This document shows, one piece after another, positions 15,398 through 22,214 of a stretch of 31,907 nucleotides of DNA (positions are counted from its first letter, which is position 1; every line of letters starts with the position of its first letter). The stretch spans positions 1-31,907 of the forward strand of contig CANNDT010000050.1 in the NCBI GenBank assembly GCA_947503365.1, in the 5' to 3' direction. The notes beneath the pieces are model-generated. The model was not told where the DNA came from, searched no databases, and saw only the letters and a program-made list of their open reading frames with translations. This DNA comes from CANNDT01 sp945876205 (GTDB taxonomy: Bacteria; Acidobacteriota; Vicinamibacteria; Vicinamibacterales; UBA2999). The translations under genes and the position numbers were made by a program.

Positions 15398-16852
15398 TTA
15401 AAAGAGCTTCGCGACGTCGGGCTTGACGACTTTTCCCATGTTGTTCCGGGGGAGCGCCTCCACCGTCCGCAGCGCCCGCGGCACTTTGTAGGGCGCGAGG
15501 CGCTCCTTGGCCCACTGCTGGAGGTCCTCGCAGGTGAGGGTGGCCTCGTCTCGAAGCTCCACGGCGGCGCAGACCCGCTCACCCCAGTCAGCGTCTTCGA
15601 CGCCGACGACCGCGCATTCCCCAATCGCCGGGTGGGTGCGCAGCACCTCTTCAATCTCCAGCGCCGAGACCTTGAAGCCGCCGGTCTTGATGATGTCGAC
15701 GCTGGTACGGCCCAGCAGCCGGTAGTACCCCTTCTCCACCACGGCCACGTCGCCCGTCCGGAACCAGCCGTTGCGAAACGCCGCGCGCGTTTCCTCGGGT
15801 CGTTCCCAGTACTCGCTGAACACGGTCGGGCCGCGCACTTCGAGCTCGCCGGGAGTGCCCTCGATGACCTGGATGCCGTCTTCGTCCACGATCTGCACGT
15901 CCACGTCGGGAAGCGGCAGCCCGACAAATCCCGGCCGCCGCTCACCCTCCAGCGGATTCGACAGCGCCATGCCCAGTTCGGTCATGCCGTAGCGCTCGAG
16001 CAACGTGTGGCCGCTGATCTCACGCCATCGCTCGAGCGTGCTGATCGGCAGAGCGGCTGAGCCCGACATCATCAGGCGCAGGTTCCGTAGGCCCTCGGAT
16101 CTCGTGCGCTGGACGTCCGGAGGCGCCGCCTCCCATGAGGCGATCAGGCGCCGATAGATCGTCGGCACCGCCGTGAAGACGGTGATCTCGCCGGACGCCA
16201 GCCGCTGCCAGACGACGTCCACGTCAAAGGCCGGCAGGATCTCGCAGGTGGCGCGTACTGCCAGCGCGCATCCCAGGCCGTTGAGGATGGCGTGGACGTG
16301 ATGCATCGGCAGCACGAGCAGGATGCGGTCGTCAGTGCGCCAGCCCCACGCGTTGACGAGCGAGGCGACCTGTGCGCCGATGTTCGCGTGGCGGATGACG
16401 GTGCCCTTTGGCCGGCCGGTCGTGCCGCTGGTGTAGACGAGCATCGCCCGGCGCTCCGGCGACAAGTGAGGGAAAGGCGCGCGGTGAGGTGCGCCCAGGA
16501 CCGTGTCGGTGGTCAGCAGCCTCGCGCCTGCGGCCGCTGCGATCGGGGCCAGCAGCGCCGCGCTCGACGGATGCACGACTACCTGCGTCGCGCCGGAATC
16601 GCGGATCGTGTACTCGAGCTCCGCGGCGGGATGCGAGATCGCCAGCGGCACGGCCACTCCGCCGGCGCGCCAGATGCCCTGGCGCACCGCCACCCACGCA
16701 AAGCTGGGAGGGATGTGAAAGGCGATACGCGCGTCGGCCAGATCCGCGGCGCCGTCGAGCAGCGCCGAGGCGACGCGACGGCTCGCGTCATCCAGGTCCT
16801 GGTAGGTGAAGACACCATCAACGGCAACGATTGCGGGGCGGTCAGGGCTCAT
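15398..16852 (-). CDS. Malonyl-CoA/methylmalonyl-CoA synthetase-like acyl-CoA ligase (MatB/ACSF3 type)
   Basis: A 484-residue cytoplasmic ANL-superfamily enzyme that activates a carboxylic acid with ATP and CoA. Visible motifs are YTSGTTGRPKG (140-150), LPMHHVHAILNGLG, FTAVPTIYRRLI, LMMSGSAALP, HTLLERYGMTELGMAL, WFRTGDVAV, GRTSVDIIKTGGFKVSALEIEE and the C-terminal lysine segment PRNNMGKVVKPD. The MHHVHA, VPTIYRRL and ERYGMTE-GMA pattern is that of malonyl-CoA synthetases. ATG at 16852 (minus) was chosen because the domain begins there; the frame stays open upstream into the divergent gene without recognisable sequence. No clear ribosome site is visible. Malonate use would fit the malonate semialdehyde chemistry elsewhere in the window, but that link is inference. 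Confidence 0.87.
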   Translation of the reverse strand: MSPDRPAIVAVDGVFTYQDLDDASRRVASALLDGAADLADARIAFHIPPSFAWVAVRQGIWRAGGVAVPLAISHPAAELEYTIRDSGATQVVVHPSSAALLAPIAAAAGARLLTTDTVLGAPHRAPFPHLSPERRAMLVYTSGTTGRPKGTVIRHANIGAQVASLVNAWGWRTDDRILLVLPMHHVHAILNGLGCALAVRATCEILPAFDVDVVWQRLASGEITVFTAVPTIYRRLIASWEAAPPDVQRTRSEGLRNLRLMMSGSAALPISTLERWREISGHTLLERYGMTELGMALSNPLEGERRPGFVGLPLPDVDVQIVDEDGIQVIEGTPGELEVRGPTVFSEYWERPEETRAAFRNGWFRTGDVAVVEKGYYRLLGRTSVDIIKTGGFKVSALEIEEVLRTHPAIGECAVVGVEDADWGERVCAAVELRDEATLTCEDLQQWAKERLAPYKVPRALRTVEALPRNNMGKVVKPDVAKLF

Positions 16853-16909
16853 CGGGGAGAAGTACGATAATGTGCCGCGGTCACCAAAGTAAATGGAGCT
16901 CGAGAACTG

Positions 16910-17722
16910 ATGCAGCTCGGGAACCCCATGCGCATGGATGCCTACCTGGCGCGAATTGGCTACTCGGGCGACCTGCGGCCATCGGCCGCCGTGCTCGCCG
17001 CCCTGCATCTCGCGCACGCGACCCACATTCCCTTCGAGAACCTCGACGTCCTCCGCGGCGTGCCGATCCGTCTCGACCTCGAGAGCCTCCAACGCAAGCT
17101 TGTCGATGGGCGTCGCGGCGGCTATTGCTTCGAGCACAACCTGCTTTTCAGCGCGGTCCTCGAAGAGCTCGGATTCACCGTGACCAGGCTGGCCGCGCGC
17201 GTTCGCCATCGCCGAACCGACGTGCCGCCGCGCACCCACATGCTGATGCTGGTCGATGTGGACGAGCAGACCTTACTCGCGGACGTCGGCTTCGGCGCCG
17301 AGGGATTGTTGTGTCCCGTGCCGTTTGGATCGGGGCAGGAGTCGCAGCAGTTCGCCTGGACGTATCGCGTGGTGCAGGGGCCGAGAGGGACCGCCCTCCG
17401 GGACGGACACGAGTGGGTGCTGCAGTCCAGGCACGGGGACGAGTGGCTGGATCTCTACAGCTTCACGCTCGACCCCCAGCAGCAGATCGACTACGAGGTC
17501 GCCAACCACTACACCTCGACCCATCCGGAGTCGCGGTTCGTCAAGGGGCTGACCGTGCAGCTTCCGACGCCGGTGGCGCGCACGGCGCTGCGGAATCGAG
17601 AGCTGACCGTCGATACAGGCGGAGAAACCACGACCCGCGTGATGGCCGACGATGAGGAGATCCGGCGGACGCTGCGCGAGACGTTCGGCCTGCCGGCGCC
17701 GGACGACCTCCGTATCCCATGA
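16910..17722 (+). CDS. Arylamine N-acetyltransferase
   Basis: A 270-residue cytoplasmic enzyme that transfers acetyl groups from acetyl-CoA to arylamines or hydrazines. The catalytic triad is C73 (RRGGYCFEHN), H110 (PPRTHMLMLV) and D125 (LADVGFG). The N-terminal HIPFENLDVLRG motif is also typical. Length is normal. ATG 16910 is one choice; ATG 16928 (MRMDAYLARIGY) is also plausible and close to the usual family start. It is divergent from the ligase gene with a 57-bp gap, so the promoters must lie in that short space. The stop overlaps the ATG of a 27-codon orphan reading frame. The native substrate is not known for most bacterial members. Confidence 0.93.
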   Translation: MQLGNPMRMDAYLARIGYSGDLRPSAAVLAALHLAHATHIPFENLDVLRGVPIRLDLESLQRKLVDGRRGGYCFEHNLLFSAVLEELGFTVTRLAARVRHRRTDVPPRTHMLMLVDVDEQTLLADVGFGAEGLLCPVPFGSGQESQQFAWTYRVVQGPRGTALRDGHEWVLQSRHGDEWLDLYSFTLDPQQQIDYEVANHYTSTHPESRFVKGLTVQLPTPVARTALRNRELTVDTGGETTTRVMADDEEIRRTLRETFGLPAPDDLRIP

Positions 17723-17802
17723 CTCGTCTGCTGAAAGAGATCCTCTCGACGACCGTGCGGATGACGATGGTCGGTGGCGAGATCGTGTATTCAGTTCCAT
17801 AA
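17719..17802 (+). pseudogene. 27-codon orphan frame resembling the C-terminal tail of an amidohydrolase
   Basis: ATG 17719 overlaps the acetyltransferase stop (ATGA). The short frame reads ILSTTVRMTMVGGEIVYSVP before TAA. The V-x-MTMVGGEIVYS ending is the standard last strand of amidohydrolase-family (imidazolonepropionase- or YtcJ-like) proteins, where the composite beta-sandwich closes. No catalytic domain is upstream, since that space is the acetyltransferase. It is therefore either the remnant of a deleted amidohydrolase gene or a coincidental small frame. I favour a remnant. Confidence 0.5.
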
Positions 17803-17811
17803 TCATCAGCC

Positions 17812-17994
17812 ATGAACAGCCGCGCCAAGGCCTACGTCTTCCTGATCCTCGCGCTCGGCGGGATCGCCCAGTTCTCGCGGGGGCTGCGCCTGGTCGACAC
17901 CATCGGCCTGCTCGCCAGCGGCGTCGTCGCGGGCGTGGCGTTCGCGCAGGTGGCGGCGGCCCGTAAAGGGCCGCCCCGCATCACGACGAAGTAG
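17812..17994 (+). CDS. Small membrane protein
   Basis: A 60-residue protein with two hydrophobic helices (about residues 7-22 and 29-48: AYVFLILALGGIAQF and IGLLASGVVAGVAFAQVAAA) and a basic C-terminal end (RKGPPRITTK). No family is recognised and no good ribosome site is visible. Composition and the tight 8-bp gap to the next gene support it as a real coding sequence, but with caution. Confidence 0.5.
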   Translation: MNSRAKAYVFLILALGGIAQFSRGLRLVDTIGLLASGVVAGVAFAQVAAARKGPPRITTK

Positions 17995-18002
17995 CGGCAT
18001 CC

Positions 18003-18818
18003 ATGACGTTACGGTACGTAGTGTCCGGCTTCAGCCGGGCCGTGATCGTAGTGGCCGCGGCGATTGCCATCGGCTGTTCGCCGGCGGAATCGACCGCCCC
18101 GTCAGCGGCGGCGGCCGTTGGGCCGTCGGCGCCGTTTTACGGCTTTCTCGCCGTCAACTCGTTTCCCCACGATCCGCAGGCGTTCACGCAGGGCCTGATC
18201 TATCGCGACGGATTTCTCTACGAGAGCACCGGCCTCAACGGCAAGTCGTCGATACGTAAAGTCACGCTCGACACTGGGCAAGTCGTCCAGAAGAAGGATG
18301 TTGAGCAGAAGTATTTCGCCGAAGGCCTGACCGACTGGGATGGTCGCCTGCTCCAGTTGACGTGGCAGACAAATGTCGGCTTCGTCTACGGCCTGGCGAC
18401 GTTCGATCTGCAGAAGACGTTCATGTACTCGGGCGAAGGCTGGGGGCTGACTCATGACGACACGCGCCTGATCATGAGCGACGGTACGTCGCGCCTGCGG
18501 TTTCTCGATCCGATGACGTTCGCCGAGACCGGCGGCGTCGACGTCACCGACGGCGGCCGTCCCGTGGAGCAGTTGAACGAGCTCGAGTTCGTCAACGGTG
18601 AGGTCTACGCCAACGTCTGGCAGACGGAGCGCATCGCGATCATCGCGCCTGATTCCGGCCACGTGACAGCCTGGCTGGATCTCACGGGTCTGCGCTCGAC
18701 AGGCGGCCGTGCGGGAGACGATGTGATGAACGGCATCGCCTACGACGCCGCGGGCGATCGGTTGTTCGTGACCGGGAAGTTGTGGCCCCAGCTCTTTCAG
18801 GTCCGCGTGCGGAAGTAA
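18003..18818 (+). CDS. Glutaminyl-peptide cyclotransferase (glutamine cyclotransferase family), predicted lipoprotein
   Basis: A 271-residue enzyme of the plant/bacterial-type glutaminyl cyclase family, a five-bladed propeller that converts N-terminal glutamine to pyroglutamate with loss of ammonia. The family signature starts at FPHDPQAFTQGLIYRDGFLYESTGLNG, including the conserved E74. KYFAEGLTDWDGRLLQLTWQ, GEGWGLTHDD, LNELEFVNGEVYANVWQT and VMNGIAYDAAGDRLFVTGKLWP follow. The N-terminus has a hydrophobic segment and a lipobox AIGC with C25, so it should be lipid-anchored in the periplasm. No strong ribosome site is seen at ATG 18003. Likely substrates are exported proteins with N-terminal Gln, several of which are predicted in this window; this is inference. 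Confidence 0.92.
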   Translation: MTLRYVVSGFSRAVIVVAAAIAIGCSPAESTAPSAAAAVGPSAPFYGFLAVNSFPHDPQAFTQGLIYRDGFLYESTGLNGKSSIRKVTLDTGQVVQKKDVEQKYFAEGLTDWDGRLLQLTWQTNVGFVYGLATFDLQKTFMYSGEGWGLTHDDTRLIMSDGTSRLRFLDPMTFAETGGVDVTDGGRPVEQLNELEFVNGEVYANVWQTERIAIIAPDSGHVTAWLDLTGLRSTGGRAGDDVMNGIAYDAAGDRLFVTGKLWPQLFQVRVRK

Positions 18819-18839
18819 TGATGCGATAGGATTTGTCGC

Positions 18840-19622
18840 GTGAATCGCCGAGTCGTCTTCGCCCTCGTCTCCGTCGCCGTGGTCATCGTGGCGGTTGTCT
18901 TTCTCGTCTCGCTCTTTCGGACGGAGCCGGGCCAGCCGGAGACGCCCGTGACCGTCGCCGCGGAGGTTCCGCGGGCTGTCGAACCGGCTCGCGAGCCCGA
19001 CCGTGCGCCATCCGCACCGGCCGTGCCGCGCGCCCCGCGTCCCGCTTCCGAGCCGGCGCCCGAGGCGCCGCCTGCCGAGGCCGCTCCCGAAGCGCCACCC
19101 GACGTCGCCACGCTGCGCATCCAGAGCGACGTGCCCGGCGCGCAGGTCTTCATCGATCGTCAGTTCATTGGAACGGCGCCGGCGACCGCCGAGAACATCA
19201 AGCCCGGCTCCCATCAACTGAACGTCTCGGCCGAGGGCTTCGAGAGCGTCGTCGACACCATCGACGTCGTGCCCGGGCCCCGCGATATTTCCGTCAAGTT
19301 CAGGGAAGTGCGATTGAATGCAGGCGTCGAGGTCGTGCACAAGCACGGCATCGGCTCATGCCGCGGCCGCCTGGTCGCCACCGCGCAGGGGCTGCGATAC
19401 GAGACCACGAACAAAGACGATGCCTTCACGGCAGCGCTGACGACGCTCGAAACATTTCAGGTGGATTACCTGGAGAAGAACCTGAAGGTCAAGTTGCCGA
19501 AGGGACGGCAGTTCAACTTCACCGATCCCGACGGCAACGCCGATCGGCTGTTCGTGTTTCACCGCGACGTCGAGAAGGCGCGGGAGCGCCTGAAGAAAGG
19601 CGACACGCCGGCGACGAACTAA
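18840..19622 (+). CDS. Membrane-anchored PEGA-domain protein with PH-like C-terminal domain
   Basis: A 260-residue protein starting at GTG 18840. One N-terminal transmembrane anchor (residues about 5-25) is followed by a long Pro/Ala/Glu-rich linker (30-88). A PEGA domain at about 90-155 contains LRIQSDVPGAQVFIDRQFIGTAP and IKPGSHQLNVSAEGFE. The C-terminal domain (about 160-255: KHGIGSCRGRLVATAQGLRYET, LETFQVDYLEKNLKVKLPKG, FNFTDPDGNADRLFVFHRDVEKARERLKK) looks like a PH/GRAM-type beta-barrel plus helix and is unnamed to my knowledge. PEGA domains are surface or periplasmic modules often next to S-layer or kinase domains. The linker length suggests that the domains reach into the periplasm. 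Function unknown. Confidence 0.82.
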   Translation: MNRRVVFALVSVAVVIVAVVFLVSLFRTEPGQPETPVTVAAEVPRAVEPAREPDRAPSAPAVPRAPRPASEPAPEAPPAEAAPEAPPDVATLRIQSDVPGAQVFIDRQFIGTAPATAENIKPGSHQLNVSAEGFESVVDTIDVVPGPRDISVKFREVRLNAGVEVVHKHGIGSCRGRLVATAQGLRYETTNKDDAFTAALTTLETFQVDYLEKNLKVKLPKGRQFNFTDPDGNADRLFVFHRDVEKARERLKKGDTPATN

Positions 19623-19632
19623 TTCGTATGAC

Positions 19633-19652
19633 GCGCACCCTGAAGGGTGCGC
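19633..19652. terminator. Perfect 9-bp hairpin between convergent genes
   Basis: GCGCACCCT-GA-AGGGTGCGC forms a perfect 9-bp stem with a 2-base loop. The stop of the PEGA gene lies 11 bp to the left and the stop of the convergent peroxiredoxin gene 17 bp to the right. Placement suits a bidirectional terminator, though no U-run follows on either strand. It could also be a dispersed palindromic repeat. Confidence 0.6.
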
Positions 19653-19668
19653 GCTACCGCCGCTAGAA

Positions 19669-20142
19669 TCAATCGCCTGCTGAGGCCACGCGAGTGGCGA
19701 CGGCGTCGACGTGGCCGCCGACCTTGACGTTGTCCCAGCGTTCGAGGACCGTGCCGTCAGGTCCAATCAGGTAGGTCGTGCGGACGATCCCCATGAACTT
19801 CCTGCCGATGAACGATTTCTGCTGCCACACGCCGTACTTTTCGGCCACTTCGTGATCGGCATCCGCGAGCAGCGGAAACGTCAGGCCGTGCTTGTCGGCG
19901 AACTTGGCCTTGCTCTTCTCGTCGAGGATGCTCATGCCGAGCACGACAGCCTTGCTCGACGTGAACTTCGGCAGGCTCGCCTCGAACTCGCGGGATTCCT
20001 TGGTGCATCCCGGCGTGTCGTCCTTCGGATAGAAGTAGAGGATGACGGGACGTCCCTCGTAGTCCGAGAGGCGATGCGTGTTGCCGTGCTGGTCCTTGAG
20101 CGCGAAGGCGGGCGCCTTCTTTCCGGGATCGATAAGAGGCAT
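19669..20142 (-). CDS. bcp: PrxQ/Bcp-type peroxiredoxin, apparently 1-Cys
   Basis: A 157-residue thiol peroxidase reducing H2O2 and organic hydroperoxides. The peroxidatic cysteine is C46 in YPKDDTPGCTKES. It is the only cysteine, whereas many Bcp proteins have a resolving cysteine five residues later (here Ser50), so this is a 1-Cys form needing an external thiol. Other family elements are PAFALKDQHGNTHRLSDYEGRPVILYFYP, VLGMSILDEKSKAKFADKHGLTFPLLAD and RTTYLIGPDGTVLERWDNVK. ATG at 20142 lies 2 bp after the stop of the upstream DUF4159 gene, has no ribosome site, and is probably coupled. The open frame extends much further upstream over the DUF4159 gene but only as a shadow. Confidence 0.93.
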   Translation of the reverse strand: MPLIDPGKKAPAFALKDQHGNTHRLSDYEGRPVILYFYPKDDTPGCTKESREFEASLPKFTSSKAVVLGMSILDEKSKAKFADKHGLTFPLLADADHEVAEKYGVWQQKSFIGRKFMGIVRTTYLIGPDGTVLERWDNVKVGGHVDAVATRVASAGD

Positions 20143-20144
20143 AT

Positions 20145-20990
20145 TTAATGGGTCAACACGTAGAGAATGACGTTGATGCCGAAGGCGTATCCGTTGGGCC
20201 CGACCGCGTAGAAGTAGCGCGGATCGTCGCCCTCGCGTTCCCACGAATCGCCCAGATCGGTGTTGTGGGTCATGAGCACCATCAGGCGCCCGTTCTTGTC
20301 GGCGACCCCGCGCGCGTGTGCGGTTGTGCTGTCGGCGCCGCGCTCGGAGGTGCCGCCGCCAGAGCCGATGAAGTAGCCGATGTTCGGAATCTGCGGCACC
20401 TTCGACACTTCGAACTGCGTGTGGAACAGCGGGTGGTCGGGCGGGAGATCGAAAATCGGATACTCCGCCGCCGGCATCACCTTGCGAAACTGGCCGACCC
20501 AGAAATCCCACGCATAGCTGCCCCAGAAATCGTCCACCCACAGGAAGCCGCCCTTGAGCAGGTAATCCTTCAGCCGCGCGGCTTCCTTGTCGTCGAAGAG
20601 CGCCGACCCGACCTCCGTCATCATGATGAACGGGCAGTGGTAGAGCTCGTCATCGGTGAGCCGGACGATCAGATGATTCGGGTACCCCTGCGGGTCGTGG
20701 CTGACCGGGATCTTGGTCAGTTCGCCCAGGCGGATGGAGAGATTGACGTCGGCCTTCGGATAATCCACCGACCAGTTGCCGCCGTCGCCGCGAAAGTCGC
20801 TCCGGAACCAGGCGCGGCAGAAATGAAACGCGCCGTCGAAGTCTGCGGCGGTGGCGGTGCGCGCCTGGCGGCCGCCTCGCCGGAACTGCGCCTCGCCGGC
20901 CGCCGCAAGCAGGCAGATGGCGATCAGGACGACGGCAATCGTCGTGTTCCGGCCCGGGCGCGGCAGCGGTGCCATGGGAATTCGGAGCAT
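20145..20990 (-). CDS. Exported DUF4159 protein (paralogue A)
   Basis: A 281-residue protein from the ATG at 20990, with a signal peptide ending near GEAQ and one DUF4159 domain: FHFCRAWFRSDF, WSVDYPKADVNLSIRLGELTKIPVSHDPQG, LYHCPFIMMTEVG, LKDYLLKGGFLWVDDFWGS, ADSTTAHARGVADKNGRLMVLMTHNTDLGDSWEREGDDPRYFYAVG. The domain resembles class I glutamine-amidotransferase-like folds; its function is not known, although such proteins often accompany MoxR and von Willebrand genes, none of which is visible here. A longer start at 21041 shares bases with the start of the divergent paralogue and adds residues that look non-coding. It is followed by the peroxiredoxin gene after 2 bp, so the two form an operon. 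Confidence 0.85.
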   Translation of the reverse strand: MLRIPMAPLPRPGRNTTIAVVLIAICLLAAAGEAQFRRGGRQARTATAADFDGAFHFCRAWFRSDFRGDGGNWSVDYPKADVNLSIRLGELTKIPVSHDPQGYPNHLIVRLTDDELYHCPFIMMTEVGSALFDDKEAARLKDYLLKGGFLWVDDFWGSYAWDFWVGQFRKVMPAAEYPIFDLPPDHPLFHTQFEVSKVPQIPNIGYFIGSGGGTSERGADSTTAHARGVADKNGRLMVLMTHNTDLGDSWEREGDDPRYFYAVGPNGYAFGINVILYVLTH

Positions 20991-20998
20991 AGCATTGC

Positions 20999-21016
20999 CG
21001 GGTCCTTTCGGACCCG
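20999..21016. promoter_or_regulatory. Hairpin in the divergent DUF4159 intergenic region
   Basis: CGGGTCC-TTTC-GGACCCG is a perfect 7-bp inverted repeat within the 49-bp gap between the two divergent DUF4159 genes. It could be an operator or a leader hairpin for the minus-strand gene. There is no further evidence. Confidence 0.35.
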
Positions 21017-21039
21017 CCACGTTAAGGCTAGACTGCTTC

Positions 21040-21879
21040 ATGGCGCTTCGACGCCCACGCCCCAGGTTGATGGCGACGGCGATCGCCGTGATGGGGCTTG
21101 CCGCGACCGTGGCCTACGGACAGGGATTCCGATTCCGCGAGGGAAGTCTGGCCGCACGCTACGTGCCCGCGCGCATGCCCGACGGCGCCTTCGTCGTCTG
21201 CCGCCTCCAGTACAAGAGCGTCCGGTTCGAGGCGATGGGCATCGGCTGGATCACCGACTATCCCTACGCCGAGATTAACCTCAGCACCCGCCTCTCCGAG
21301 CTGACCAAGACGCGCGTCAGCCATGACGCCGGCGGCCACCCGAACTCCTACGTCGTGCGGCTCACCGATGACGCGCTGTTCAACTGCCCGTTCACGGTGG
21401 CGTCCGACGTCGGCACCGTGGGATTCAGCGATGAGGAAATCACGCGGCTGCGCAGCTACTTCCTCAAGGGCGGCTTTCTCTGGGTGGATGATTTCTGGGG
21501 CACGCAGGCATGGAACCAGTGGTCAACGCAGATCGCGAAGGTGCTGCCGCCCTCGGAGTATCCGATCATCGATGTGCCCGCTGATGACCCGCTGCTGCGC
21601 AGCATGTTCGAGGTCGATCAGGTGCCGCAGATTACCAACATCCAGTTCTGGCGCGGCGTCGGCGGTCACTCCACGTCGGAGCGCGGCGCCGACAGCGCCG
21701 TCGCGCACCTCCGCGCGATCCGCGACAGCCACGGACGCATCATGGTGTTGATGACGCACAACACGGATGTCGCGGATTCATGGGAGCGCGAGGGCGAGGA
21801 CCCCGGCTTCTTCTATCAGTTTTCCCCCTCCGGCTACGCCCTGGGCATCGACGTGCTGCTGCACGCCATGACGCACTGA
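21040..21879 (+). CDS. Exported DUF4159 protein (paralogue B)
   Basis: A 279-residue protein with a signal peptide (about 1-28, ending VAYGQ) and one DUF4159 domain closely similar to paralogue A: VVCRLQYKSVRFE, WITDYPYAEINLSTRLSELTKTRVSHDAGG, LFNCPFTVASDVG, YFLKGGFLWVDDFWGTQAW, TSERGADSAVAH, RIMVLMTHNTDVADSWEREGEDPGFFYQFSPSGYALGIDVLLHAMTH. The shared core and matching C-terminal end show a duplication followed by inversion. The ribosome site is weak (AAGG about 12 bp upstream). The open frame upstream of ATG 21040 overlaps the other paralogue and is not coding. Role unknown; probably periplasmic. Confidence 0.88.
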   Translation: MALRRPRPRLMATAIAVMGLAATVAYGQGFRFREGSLAARYVPARMPDGAFVVCRLQYKSVRFEAMGIGWITDYPYAEINLSTRLSELTKTRVSHDAGGHPNSYVVRLTDDALFNCPFTVASDVGTVGFSDEEITRLRSYFLKGGFLWVDDFWGTQAWNQWSTQIAKVLPPSEYPIIDVPADDPLLRSMFEVDQVPQITNIQFWRGVGGHSTSERGADSAVAHLRAIRDSHGRIMVLMTHNTDVADSWEREGEDPGFFYQFSPSGYALGIDVLLHAMTH

Positions 21880-21905
21880 GCGCGATCGCGGCTTCGTTGC
21901 GATTC

Positions 21906-22015
21906 AATCGCCGCGACGTTCCCTGAGACAACACACCGAGTCTCCGAGGCACCGAGAACAACAACATCGGGCCTCGGTGTCTCGGTGCCTCGGTGTGCCG
22001 TCTCGGGTGGAAGAA
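21906..22015. mobile_element. Long-hairpin element with flanking 10-bp direct repeats (MITE-like, octamer-module family copy 3)
   Basis: The main stem pairs 21932-21956 with 21973-21997 (22 of 25 bases complementary) around a 16-base loop. An outer stem pairs CCC-GAGAC (21921-21929, one bulge) with GTCTCGGG (22000-22007). The arms are made of CAC-C-GAG octamers related to those at 2135 and 10996. The 10-mer GTTGCGATTC occurs at 21896-21905 and again at 22016-22025, directly flanking the element, as a target-site duplication would. No coding potential is seen. The remaining sequence to 22214 holds no recognisable gene. Confidence 0.6.
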
Positions 22016-22214
22016 GTTGCGATTCGACGATCCACTGAGGCAGCGTCGAGCGGTGTTGCGCGCCGATCCGTTTCGCGATCGATTCTGAGACTCACTGTCA
22101 CATTCTGCGTTTTGCTGATCGCCGACGTAAGCTGCGGCACACGGCAATCGAGACATGCCACACACCTACGCCGCGGGCGGAGTGATGGGTGTGCGTGTCA
22201 CGCGGAGGATCAGC

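Noticed and set aside
15395..16060. Plus-strand frame opposite the acyl-CoA ligase
   Set aside because: It is an antisense shadow; the minus-strand gene has the full set of ligase motifs.
18102..19346. 414-codon minus-strand frame across the glutaminyl cyclase and PEGA genes
   Set aside because: It bridges two well-supported plus-strand genes and has antisense-type composition.
21932..21997. CRISPR-like array from the repeated CACCGAG units
   Set aside because: The units are 8 bases and contiguous, without spacers, and form a hairpin; no cas genes are present.
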